Positions 1 through 5,771 of a stretch of DNA of 6,196 nucleotides are shown piece after piece. The stretch's first letter is position 1, and every line of letters begins with the position of its first letter. Source of the stretch: Planctomycetota bacterium. GTDB taxonomy: Bacteria > Planctomycetota > B129-G9. The stretch is from assembly GCA_030622295.1 (NCBI GenBank), contig JAUXGI010000072.1, positions 1 through 6,196 on the forward strand, in the 5' to 3' direction. The notes beneath the pieces were generated by a model. The model made no database searches. It was not told the origin of the DNA and worked only from the letters and a program-made list of their open reading frames with translations. A program made the position numbers and the translations under genes.

Positions 1-91
1 GGGAGGGGCGGTCTTCGAAGTTACGCTCCCCAAACCCGCCCCGTGCGACAGGCGGGCCGCGGTTGTGACCGTCGATGGCCACGCGGTGTGA
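1..91 (+). CDS. Sensor histidine kinase, C-terminal end only (partial)
   Basis: Reading from base 2, the frame gives GGAVFEVTLPKPAP and then about 15 more residues up to a TGA at 89-91. A glycine pair followed by alternating hydrophobic residues and ending in LP is how the HATPase_c (ATP-binding) domain of two-component histidine kinases finishes: the last glycine-rich box followed by the final beta strand. Only about 29 residues are visible, so the sensor and dimerisation parts are unknown. The stop lies 59 bases before the response regulator start, with no obvious terminator between them, which fits a co-transcribed cognate pair of the NtrB/FlrB/FleS/FlgS kind. In that role it would autophosphorylate on histidine and pass the phosphate to D54 of the regulator. 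The call rests on a short motif plus context. Another GHKL-type ATPase end is possible but less likely. Confidence 0.62.
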   Translation, partial: GGAVFEVTLPKPAPCDRRAAVVTVDGHAV

Positions 92-106
92 GGCGGATTG
101 GCGCAA

Positions 107-121
107 ACCCGGTCAACTTGA
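107..121 (+). repeat. 15-base motif, copy 1 (upstream of the response regulator)
   Basis: ACCCGGTCAACTTGA lies in the kinase/regulator gap, ending 29 bases before the regulator start codon. It differs at one base from ACCCGGTCGACTTGA at 2226-2240, upstream of flgC. Both copies are in the same orientation and in non-coding gaps. It could be a protein-binding site or an mRNA leader element, but nothing in the sequence identifies its role. Confidence 0.4.
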
Positions 122-150
122 GATAAATCAGTCTCTGCGAGAGGGGTTCC

Positions 151-1527
151 ATGGACAAAAAAACCATCCTTGTCATCGACGACCAGGACCTGATGCGCGA
201 GTCTTTGCAGGAGTCCCTGCAGCGCGCGGACTACTGCGTCCGCGCATTCGGCAACGGCAAAGACGCGATTGAATCATTCCTCGAAGGCGGCGTGGACGCC
301 GTCATCACCGACCTCAAGATGCCCGGCATGTCCGGTATAGACGTTCTGGAGCGCTGCAAGCAGATTGCGTCCGATGTTCCGGTCGTCGTCATCACCGCGT
401 TCGGCACCGTGGAGACGGCCGTTCAGGCCATGAAACGGGGCGCCTTCGACTACATCAAGAAGCCGTTCGAGCCCGATGAAATCGAGGTGGTCGTGCGCAA
501 CGCCGTGGAGCGTCGAGCGCTTGTGGCCGAGAACGAGTACCTGCGCACGCGCGTGGCCGACGAGGGGCCGACATCCCTCATAGTCGGCGACAGCGAGGCC
601 ATGAAGTATCTGCTTGCGGATGTGGAGAAGGTCGCCGCGGCCGCATCCTCAACCGTCTTTCTCTACGGCGAGAGCGGCACGGGCAAGGAGGTTATCGCGC
701 GCACGCTGCACGCGAAGAGCCCTCGCGCGGCCAGGCCGTTTCTCGCGGTCAATTGTGCGGCGCTGTCCGCGGGGCTGCTTGAGAGCGAACTGTTCGGCCA
801 TGAGAAAGGCGCCTTCACCGGAGCCGACAGGATGCGCAGGGGCCGCTTCGAACTGGCCCAGGGCGGCACGTTGCTGCTGGACGAGGTCAGCGAGATAGAC
901 ATCGGCCTGCAGGCGAAGTTGCTCCGCGTCCTGCAGGAGCGCGAGTTCGAGCGCGTCGGCAGCAGCGATACCCGCAGGGCGGACGTGCGCGTCATCGCCA
1001 CCACGAACCGGGACTTGACAAAGGCGGTCAGGGAGGGAAAGTTCCGCGAGGACCTCTACTTCAGGCTCAACGTTCTCCCCCTGCGCGTGCCTCCGCTGCG
1101 CGAACACATTGAGGACATAACCTGTCTGGTCGACCACTTCATTGAGGAGTACAATAGGACCCTGGGCAAAAAAATCAGGGGCCTGACTCCCGACGCAATC
1201 AGGAAACTGCAAGAGTACCACTGGCCGGGCAACGTCCGTGAACTGAAAAACGTGATAGAGCGCGCGGTCGTGCTTGTGCGGGGGAACACAATAGAGGCGG
1301 GCGACGTATCGCCTTCGCTTGACGGCTCGCGGATGCTCTCGTCCGAGGGCGAACTTGAGATAACGACCGTGGAAGAGATGGAACGCCGGCTGATTCTCGC
1401 CACGCTGGGACGATTCGGCTGGCATCAGAAACGAAGCGCAGAGGTCCTCGGCATAGGCGTCAGGACGTTGCGCGACAAGATGAAGAAGTGGAACCTGAGA
1501 CCTGCGCGGCAGAAAATGCCTGCGTGA
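151..1527 (+). CDS. Sigma-54-dependent response regulator, NtrC/FlrC family
   Basis: This 458-residue protein has the full three-part NtrC layout. Residues 1-120 form a receiver domain with acidic D10/D11, phospho-acceptor D54 (in ITDLKMPGMSG), T82, Y101 and K104-P105. Residues about 143-375 form the AAA+ sigma-54 activator domain: Walker A GESGTGKE at 173-180, the sigma-54-contacting loop GAFTGA at 220-225, Walker B LLLDE with D244/E245, candidate arginine fingers R299 and R305, and WPGNVREL at 358-365. Residues about 406-447 form a Fis-type helix-turn-helix (RSAEVLGIGVRTLRDKMKKW). When phosphorylated it should oligomerise, bind upstream DNA and use ATP to open sigma-54 promoters. Its flagellar role is inferred from position: it follows a kinase tail and precedes a sigma-54 promoter and flgB. 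FlrC, FleR and FlgR are functional counterparts, but the sequence alone does not separate these from AtoC/ZraR-like members, so no symbol is given. The ATG at 151 follows a purine-rich GAGAGGGG (139-146), and the receiver begins directly after it. Confidence 0.95.
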   Translation: MDKKTILVIDDQDLMRESLQESLQRADYCVRAFGNGKDAIESFLEGGVDAVITDLKMPGMSGIDVLERCKQIASDVPVVVITAFGTVETAVQAMKRGAFDYIKKPFEPDEIEVVVRNAVERRALVAENEYLRTRVADEGPTSLIVGDSEAMKYLLADVEKVAAAASSTVFLYGESGTGKEVIARTLHAKSPRAARPFLAVNCAALSAGLLESELFGHEKGAFTGADRMRRGRFELAQGGTLLLDEVSEIDIGLQAKLLRVLQEREFERVGSSDTRRADVRVIATTNRDLTKAVREGKFREDLYFRLNVLPLRVPPLREHIEDITCLVDHFIEEYNRTLGKKIRGLTPDAIRKLQEYHWPGNVRELKNVIERAVVLVRGNTIEAGDVSPSLDGSRMLSSEGELEITTVEEMERRLILATLGRFGWHQKRSAEVLGIGVRTLRDKMKKWNLRPARQKMPA

Positions 1528-1576
1528 GGAAGAAATTGCATGATGAAAGCGGCAACGCTGTGCCTTCTCTGCAAAG

Positions 1577-1599
1577 GGAGTCAAAGGCGAAGGAGTCAA
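1577..1599 (+). repeat. Direct repeat GGAGTCAA x2, candidate activator-binding site
   Basis: GGAGTCAA occurs at 1577-1584 and again at 1592-1599, a 15-base period. The repeats lie about 96-118 bases upstream of the start site predicted from the sigma-54 promoter at 1669-1684. NtrC-family activators usually bind roughly 80-150 bases upstream, so the position fits an upstream activating sequence. NtrC-type sites are normally inverted rather than direct repeats, which weakens the case. A more AT-rich stretch (about 1597-1630) lies between the repeats and the promoter. Confidence 0.3.
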
Positions 1600-1668
1600 T
1601 ATATGTTCAGCATTAGGCTTACACAAACACGAGAGAGAGGGGAAATCGTCTGCGAAGCACGGGACGGG

Positions 1669-1684
1669 TGGCACAGCGTTTGCC
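1669..1684 (+). promoter_or_regulatory. Sigma-54 (-24/-12) promoter of the flgB operon
   Basis: TGGCACAGCGTTTGCC matches the sigma-54 consensus TGGCAC-N5-TTGC exactly, with the required 10 bases between the -24 GG (1670-1671) and the -12 GC (1682-1683). Transcription would start near 1695, giving a leader of about 46 bases before flgB. It is in a non-coding gap, on the coding strand, immediately downstream of a gene whose product carries the GAFTGA loop that contacts sigma-54. Sigma-54 control of rod/ring genes by a neighbouring kinase/regulator pair is established for FlrBC, FleSR and FlgSR systems. That this regulator acts on this promoter is inferred. Confidence 0.85.
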
Positions 1685-1740
1685 TCTCTTGAGTGTCGGG
1701 CGTGGCCGCTCCGCCGTAACAGTGTGAACGGAGGACAGGG

Positions 1741-2187
1741 ATGTATTTCAAAGCGATGTTCGATCAGGGCTCGATACCGGTGCTCGAGAAGGTCATCTCC
1801 TTCTGCGAGCAGCGCAACCGCGTCTTGGCCAACAACATCGCCAACATCGACACGCCCTACTACCGGCGTCGTGAACTGCCCGTGGCGGAGTTCCAGGCGC
1901 AACTCCAAAAGGCCATCGACCACCGCGAGAAGACCAATCCGCGCGTCTTTCAGTTTCAAGCGAGCAGGAACATAACTCCCAACGCTCTGGGCGGGGTGAC
2001 CGCGCGACCGCTCATAGAGCCGCTTCGCAACGGCGGATTCCTGAGACACGACGGCAACAACGTGAACATCGACAGGGAAATGGCGGAACTGTCCAAGAAC
2101 ACGCTGCTGCACAACGTGATGGTGCAGATACTCGTCAAAGAGTTCAACATGCTGAACACGGCGATATCGGAGAAGATTGTCAAGTAA
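1741..2187 (+). CDS. flgB: Flagellar basal-body proximal rod protein FlgB
   Basis: This 148-residue protein is the usual length for FlgB, one of the proximal rod subunits assembled in the periplasm on top of FliE and the MS ring after export through the flagellar type III apparatus. The N-terminal rod signature is at residues 30-41, ANNIANIDTPYY, where many FlgB proteins have TPGY. The C-terminal region keeps the amphipathic helix pattern of rod proteins: DGNNVNIDREMAEL, then a helix ending in LNTAISEKIVK. There is no cleavable signal peptide, as expected for a type III export substrate. The ATG at 1741 has a strong ribosome binding site, GGAGG at 1730-1734, six bases upstream. It is the first gene after the sigma-54 promoter, and flgC follows after 72 bases. 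Confidence 0.96.
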   Translation: MYFKAMFDQGSIPVLEKVISFCEQRNRVLANNIANIDTPYYRRRELPVAEFQAQLQKAIDHREKTNPRVFQFQASRNITPNALGGVTARPLIEPLRNGGFLRHDGNNVNIDREMAELSKNTLLHNVMVQILVKEFNMLNTAISEKIVK

Positions 2188-2197
2188 AACAGACTTT

Positions 2198-2214
2198 TCG
2201 GTGAATGTCACCGA
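2198..2214. repeat. Perfect 7-bp inverted repeat in the flgB-flgC gap
   Basis: TCGGTGA-ATG-TCACCGA is a perfect 7-bp palindrome around a three-base centre, beginning 11 bases after the flgB stop. The T-run (2195-2198) lies before it rather than after it, so it is not a rho-independent terminator on the + strand. It could be an mRNA hairpin between two rod genes or a dyad operator. Its function is unknown. Confidence 0.5.
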
Positions 2215-2225
2215 TGTCGGTACAG

Positions 2226-2240
2226 ACCCGGTCGACTTGA
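2226..2240 (+). repeat. 15-base motif, copy 2 (upstream of flgC)
   Basis: ACCCGGTCGACTTGA lies 12 bases after the palindrome at 2198-2214 and ends 19 bases before the flgC start. It is a 14/15 match to 107-121. This copy contains the palindromic hexamer GTCGAC, which the first copy lacks. Confidence 0.4.
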
Positions 2241-2259
2241 ACAGTTTACGGAGAAGACC

Positions 2260-2664
2260 ATGTTTTCGGCGATGGACATCAGCGCCTCCGCATTGAACTC
2301 CGAGCGCACCCGGATGAGGGTGATAGCAAACAACCTGGCCAATGCGGACTCCTACGTGCGGGGGCCGGACGGCGAAATGACGCCCTACCGCCGCAAGCGC
2401 GTGGTCTTCGAACTGGGCTCGAGCGTCGGTCTGCAGGAGGGCGTTACCGTGGCGAAGGTTGTCGATGAGATGAGCGAATTCCGCAAGGTCCACGACCCCG
2501 ACCACCCGTACGCAAACGCGGAGGGTTACGTGCTGATGTCGAACGTGAACCCGATAGTCGAGATGGTGGACATGCTGGAGGCCACACGCGCCTACGAGGC
2601 CAACGTTACCGCAATGGACGCCACCAAGAGCATCATTGCGACGTCGTTCAGGATAATAGCGTAA
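2260..2664 (+). CDS. flgC: Flagellar basal-body proximal rod protein FlgC
   Basis: This 134-residue protein is the normal size for FlgC. It begins MFSAMDISASALNSERTRM, followed by the rod signature IANNLANADS (residues 22-31) and the FlgC-typical PYRRKRVVF segment. The C-terminal 45 residues carry the highly conserved block NVNPIVEMVDMLEATRAYEAN, which forms the terminal helix packing in the rod. It is exported without a cleaved signal peptide and polymerises with FlgB, FlgF and FliE to form the proximal rod. The ATG at 2260 is preceded by GGAG (2250-2253) at six bases. The 72-base gap before it, unusually long for adjacent rod genes, holds the inverted repeat and the second copy of the 15-base motif. 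Confidence 0.97.
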   Translation: MFSAMDISASALNSERTRMRVIANNLANADSYVRGPDGEMTPYRRKRVVFELGSSVGLQEGVTVAKVVDEMSEFRKVHDPDHPYANAEGYVLMSNVNPIVEMVDMLEATRAYEANVTAMDATKSIIATSFRIIA

Positions 2665-2665
2665 C

Positions 2666-2683
2666 CACGCCCGCACAGGCGTG
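2666..2683. repeat. Inverted repeat in the flgC-fliE gap
   Basis: CACGCC (2666-2671) and GGCGTG (2678-2683) form a 6-bp GC-rich stem with a six-base loop, starting two bases after the flgC stop codon. No T-tract follows, so transcription termination is unlikely. It may stabilise or pause the message, or be incidental. Confidence 0.4.
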
Positions 2684-2706
2684 TCTGCAATCAGGCGGAG
2701 AGACAC

Positions 2707-3030
2707 ATGGCTAATCAGATAAACGCGAACTTCGGCCCGGGGATGAGGCCCGCAGGGCCCGGCGGCGGACATCCGGGCATCGGCAATACGCCGAAGGCCG
2801 AGCCCGCCGGACGGTCGTTCAAGGACGTATTGATGGAGAAAATCGGAGAAGTCAACGACCTCATCCTGGACAAGGATAACGCGGTTGAAGCCCTGGCTAC
2901 GGGCAAGACCGAGAACGTTGCGGAGGTGCTGGTGGCGGTGGAAAAGGCCGACCAGGCATTCAAGGCGCTCATGCAAATCCGCAACAAACTTGTGGATGCC
3001 TGGAAGGAAATTGAAAGGATGCAGATATAG
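2707..3030 (+). CDS. fliE: Flagellar hook-basal body complex protein FliE
   Basis: This 107-residue protein is the typical FliE size. The first 35 or so residues are Gly/Pro-rich and variable. The conserved part follows: SFKDVLMEKIGEVNDL, then a second helix whose VAEVLVAVEKADQAFKALM and RNKLVDAWKEIERMQI match the family pattern (KA..AF..L..IRNK...A..EI.RM). FliE bridges the MS ring (FliF) and the proximal rod (FlgB/FlgC) and is an early export substrate. W replaces the common Y in the RNK...AY segment, a conservative change. The ATG at 2707 has GGAG (2697-2700) six bases upstream. Confidence 0.96.
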   Translation: MANQINANFGPGMRPAGPGGGHPGIGNTPKAEPAGRSFKDVLMEKIGEVNDLILDKDNAVEALATGKTENVAEVLVAVEKADQAFKALMQIRNKLVDAWKEIERMQI

Positions 3031-3032
3031 AA

Positions 3033-3050
3033 GCGGCCCGGGTATGCCGC
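3033..3050. repeat. Inverted repeat in the fliE-fliF gap
   Basis: GCGGC (3033-3037) and GCCGC (3046-3050) can pair as a 5-bp stem with an eight-base loop, three bases after the fliE stop. No T-tract follows directly; TTTCTT comes about ten bases later, after CCGTGCCGG. It is weaker than the stems in the two preceding gaps, but in the same place relative to the stop codon. Confidence 0.3.
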
Positions 3051-3093
3051 CCGTGCCGGTTTCTTATGCTGATATTGAAGAGAGAGGGGCATC

Positions 3094-4749
3094 ATGAAAT
3101 TCAAGGAATCACTGGCGCAGTTTACGGCGCAGGTGCGCGTGATTATGGGGAAACTCACACCCACACAGCGGCTGAGCGTAATCCTGCTGGCGGGCGTCGT
3201 CGTCGTCAGTTTCGTAATTCTCATTGCAATCAACACTGCCGGCGGCACCGGAGGCTACGTGGACCTCTTCTACAAGCCGCTTGAACCGGACCAGCAGTCC
3301 TACGTGGCAAAGAAACTCGCCGCGGAGGAGTTCAAGATTGAGGGCGGCGTCATCAAGGTGCGTGCGGAGGACCGTGAGCGCCTTGCCGCGATGTTCATGG
3401 AAGACCCGTATGTTTACAAGGAACAGGACTGGTTCTCCAGCCTTTTTGAGCCGAACATTCTGGAGACCGACGCCCTGCGCGACAGGAAGTTCATCGTCGC
3501 CCGCGAGAAGCAACTGTCCGCCATCATTGCTCACTTCAAGGAGGTCAAGCGTGCGTCCGTGGGCATCAACCCCGGCGACAATCTCAAATTCATGCGCAAC
3601 GACCTCGTCAAGGCGACGGCTTTCGTTACCGTGGAACTGAAGCCCGGCGTGGATCGCCTGAGCCGCGATACGGTGAACGCAATCGCCGGCACCGTGTCGG
3701 GGGCGATAAAGGGACTGCGCCTGGAGGACGTGCGCGTGTCCGATTACAGAGGCAAGACCTACCGTGCCAGGCACAGGGACGACAGCATGCCCGACGGGAA
3801 CGACAGGCTGGAAGTCACCAGGAAAATCAGCGAGTACTTCGAAGAAAAAATTTACGAAAGGTATCCGTACCCGGGCATGGGTGTGGCCGTCTATCCGGAA
3901 ATAAACTGGAAGAAAATAGAGGAGAGGACATCCACTTATCCGAATATCGAGGAACCGACCTTCAAGGCTCATGAGGAAGTCATGACCGGAGGGTCTCAGC
4001 CGACCGGAGGGGAAGTGGGAGTTTCGCCCAACGTCGGAGAGGGCACGGGGGTCAACATGGGCGGCCTGTCCGTCAGCGGAGGCGGCAGACCGACCGCCGC
4101 CTCTCTCTCCAGCAGCAAATCCACCACAGTGCATCAGTTCGACAGATTCAACGAGACCATCAAACTCATAAACCAGTATCCCGGGGAATTCGATACAAAG
4201 ACGGTGGCCGTAAACATTCCGTATAAATACCTGGCCATACCGGTGTCGGGCGGGGAACCTCCAGAGGACCCCGAGGAGCGCGAGAAAATCGTTCAGAGCA
4301 ATATCGCCAACATCAAGGAAGACATCAAGCGAGTCGTGGGTCTGAGCAACTCTTCCGATGCGGACGAGAGGGTCTACGTTGCAGCCAAGCATTACTTCGA
4401 ACCGCCCGAGCTGGCGGAGGTCTCGTTCGGCGAATCGTTCTGGGAGTATTCCCAGCCTCTGCTGGGCAAGGCCGCCGTGGCGGCCTTTGCGCTGCTGGCG
4501 CTCATCCTTGTTGCCTCTCTGATTAAACGCAACATACCCAAGCAGCAACAGATACCCATCGAAGAGATTGAGGAGAGGATAGAACAGGAAGTCGAAAAGG
4601 AAAGGAAGGATTTCATATCGGAAATGGACAAGATGGACGAGAGCGAACTGAAGGCCGTGCAGGTCAAGGATCGCGTGCATGATATGGTCGAGGAGAATCC
4701 CGAAAGCGCCGCAAACCTGCTGAGGTCCTGGATAGGCAAGGAGGATTGA
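3094..4749 (+). CDS. fliF: Flagellar MS-ring protein FliF
   Basis: This 551-residue protein, close to the usual FliF length, is the inner-membrane ring that houses the export gate and carries the rotor. Membrane segment 1 spans about residues 27-46 and membrane segment 2 about 460-477, with a periplasmic region between them. The periplasmic part contains a YscJ/FliF-like ring-building motif (about 50-105), a second one (about 113-223, including the conserved-style stretch ending GLRLEDVRVSDYRGKTY) and a divergent third (about 240-440). A Gly/Ser/Thr-rich stretch at about 299-345 corresponds to the flexible GVPG..SN-type loop of other FliF proteins. The cytoplasmic tail (about 478-551) is strongly charged and ends in DRVHDMVEENPESAANLLRS (from residue 526), the FliG-binding helix. 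The ATG at 3094 follows GAGAGGGG (3082-3089). The stop codon lies two bases before fliG. The third ring motif departs from the proteobacterial pattern, but identity is secure from layout and neighbours. Confidence 0.95.
   Translation: MKFKESLAQFTAQVRVIMGKLTPTQRLSVILLAGVVVVSFVILIAINTAGGTGGYVDLFYKPLEPDQQSYVAKKLAAEEFKIEGGVIKVRAEDRERLAAMFMEDPYVYKEQDWFSSLFEPNILETDALRDRKFIVAREKQLSAIIAHFKEVKRASVGINPGDNLKFMRNDLVKATAFVTVELKPGVDRLSRDTVNAIAGTVSGAIKGLRLEDVRVSDYRGKTYRARHRDDSMPDGNDRLEVTRKISEYFEEKIYERYPYPGMGVAVYPEINWKKIEERTSTYPNIEEPTFKAHEEVMTGGSQPTGGEVGVSPNVGEGTGVNMGGLSVSGGGRPTAASLSSSKSTTVHQFDRFNETIKLINQYPGEFDTKTVAVNIPYKYLAIPVSGGEPPEDPEEREKIVQSNIANIKEDIKRVVGLSNSSDADERVYVAAKHYFEPPELAEVSFGESFWEYSQPLLGKAAVAAFALLALILVASLIKRNIPKQQQIPIEEIEERIEQEVEKERKDFISEMDKMDESELKAVQVKDRVHDMVEENPESAANLLRSWIGKED
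4738..4744 (+). promoter_or_regulatory. Ribosome binding site that decides the fliG start
   Basis: AAGGAGG at 4738-4744 lies inside the last codons of fliF. It is seven bases from the ATG at 4752 but only one base from the in-frame TTG at 4746. This supports starting FliG at 4752, leaving two bases after the fliF stop, rather than at the TTG, which would overlap fliF by four bases. The arrangement suggests translational coupling. Confidence 0.75.
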
Positions 4750-4751
4750 GG

Positions 4752-5771
4752 ATGGTCGAACAGAAAAAACAGGCCGCGTCAGGCATCCGCAAGGCGGCGG
4801 TATTGCTGCTTACCCTTGACCAGGAACTCGCCGCCAGGGTAATGAGCAAACTATCGCGCGACGAGATAGAAAAGGTCAGCATAGAAATTGCCAGACTCAA
4901 AGACGCCACGAAGGAAGAGCGTGACCAAATCATGGAAGAGTTCTACCATCTGAACGTGGCGTCGCGATACGTCGCGCAGGGCGGAGTGGCCTATGCGAAG
5001 GACCTTCTGGAGAAGTCCCTCTCCAAGCGGGAGTGCGACGAAATACTGTGCGTCGTGGAAGAATCCGTCCAGCAGGTGCCTTTCTCTTTCCTCAGGAAAG
5101 CGGAAAGTGAAAACCTCCTGACCTTCATACAGGAAGAACACCCGCAGACAATCTCGCTCATCATCTCGTATCTTCCACCCAACAAGGCCAGTGAAATACT
5201 GGCCGGCCTCCCTCCGCGCAAGCAGATTGAGGTGGTCAAGCGGGTTGCCAACATGGAGCAGACCGACCCCGAAGTTATAGCGGAGGTGGAGAGCGCCCTG
5301 CAGTCGAGGCTGTCAAACCTCGTTACCTCCGAATTGCAGGACGTCGGCGGCGTTGAGCGTCTCGCGGAGATCCTCAACTGGGCCGACCGTGCCACCGAAA
5401 AAAATATCCTGGAAAACCTCGAGGATGAAGACCCCGAACTCGTCGAACAGGTGCGCCGCCTGATGTTCATCTTCGAAGACCTCATCATGGTCAACGACAA
5501 GGGCATCCAGGCCATGCTCAAGGAAGTGGACAACCACGAACTGGCCCTGTCGCTGAAGACGGCATCCGACGAGTTGAAAGACAAGATATTCAACAACATG
5601 TCGGAGCGCGCATCCTCCCTCATCAAGGAAGAAATGGAATACATGGGCCCCGTGCGGATAACCGACGTGGAGGCCGCACAACAGAACATCGTGGATATCG
5701 TGCGCCGCCTGGAAGAAAGCGGCGAGGCAATCATACAGGGACGCGGAGGCGAGGATGGCATCGTCGTCTAA
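4752..5771 (+). CDS. fliG: Flagellar motor switch protein FliG
   Basis: This protein has 339 residues from the ATG at 4752, against a usual length of about 330-345. It forms the upper part of the cytoplasmic C-ring: it binds FliF, contacts FliM and interacts with the stator to produce torque. The N-terminal domain (about 1-100) holds the helices that bind the FliF tail (GIRKAAVLLLTLDQELAARV). The middle domain has the EHPQ motif at 129-132, which contacts FliM. The C-terminal torque domain has MFIFEDL and the charged helix surface. The residues equivalent to the E. coli torque set appear conserved in charge: K269, R286, E293-E294 (D-D in E. coli) and R302 in GPVR. The protein ends GEAIIQGRGGEDGIVV, and the DNA for this short tail also contains the fliH ribosome binding site and start codon. 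An in-frame TTG at 4746 would add two residues but is poorly spaced from the ribosome binding site. Confidence 0.97.
   Translation: MVEQKKQAASGIRKAAVLLLTLDQELAARVMSKLSRDEIEKVSIEIARLKDATKEERDQIMEEFYHLNVASRYVAQGGVAYAKDLLEKSLSKRECDEILCVVEESVQQVPFSFLRKAESENLLTFIQEEHPQTISLIISYLPPNKASEILAGLPPRKQIEVVKRVANMEQTDPEVIAEVESALQSRLSNLVTSELQDVGGVERLAEILNWADRATEKNILENLEDEDPELVEQVRRLMFIFEDLIMVNDKGIQAMLKEVDNHELALSLKTASDELKDKIFNNMSERASSLIKEEMEYMGPVRITDVEAAQQNIVDIVRRLEESGEAIIQGRGGEDGIVV
5745..5749 (+). promoter_or_regulatory. Ribosome binding site for fliH inside fliG
   Basis: GGAGG at 5745-5749 is five bases from the ATG at 5755 and lies within the last codons of fliG. It supports a fliH start that overlaps fliG by 17 bases in a different frame and points to coupled translation. 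Confidence 0.65.

Noticed and set aside
1..56. GC-rich inverted repeats (GGGGCGG 5-11 with CCGCCCC 36-42; CCCGCC 35-40 with GGCGGG 51-56) that might be a terminator.
   Set aside because: They lie within the coding end of the kinase, compete with each other and have no T-tract after them. They are best explained by GC-rich codons.
98..127. Possible sigma-70-type promoter before the regulator: TTGGCG (98-103), an 18-base spacer, GATAAA (122-127).
   Set aside because: Each box matches only 4 of 6 bases, and a 59-base gap after the kinase is consistent with simple co-transcription.
1548..1559. AGCG-GCAA-CGCT, a four-base stem with a GNRA-type loop just after the regulator stop, followed by pyrimidine-rich CCTTCTCT.
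   Set aside because: The stem is too short and the tail lacks a T-run, so it is not a convincing terminator. Read-through from the regulator into flgB remains possible.
1540..1692. A 50-codon + strand open frame in the regulator-flgB gap, with GAGGA nine bases upstream of its ATG.
   Set aside because: It overlaps the sigma-54 promoter and ends before the predicted transcript start, so the flgB transcript cannot carry it. Its sequence (MMKAATLCLLCKGSQRRRSQ...) resembles no known family. Conservation in relatives would be needed to revive it.
649..2976. A 775-codon open frame on the minus strand crossing the regulator end, the promoter gap, flgB, flgC and most of fliE.
   Set aside because: It is antisense to five well-supported features, has no recognisable domain, and is rich in His/Arg/Val as expected from reading GC-rich codons backwards. 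Its length reflects codon bias.
3067..3075. GCTGATAT-like sequence before fliF resembling a flagellar sigma-28 -10 element (GCCGATAA).
   Set aside because: No TAAA-type -35 element is found at the required distance upstream.
3109..4680. A 523-codon minus-strand open frame opposite fliF.
   Set aside because: fliF is unmistakable on the + strand. The antisense product shows no family motif and has a composition typical of a shadow frame.
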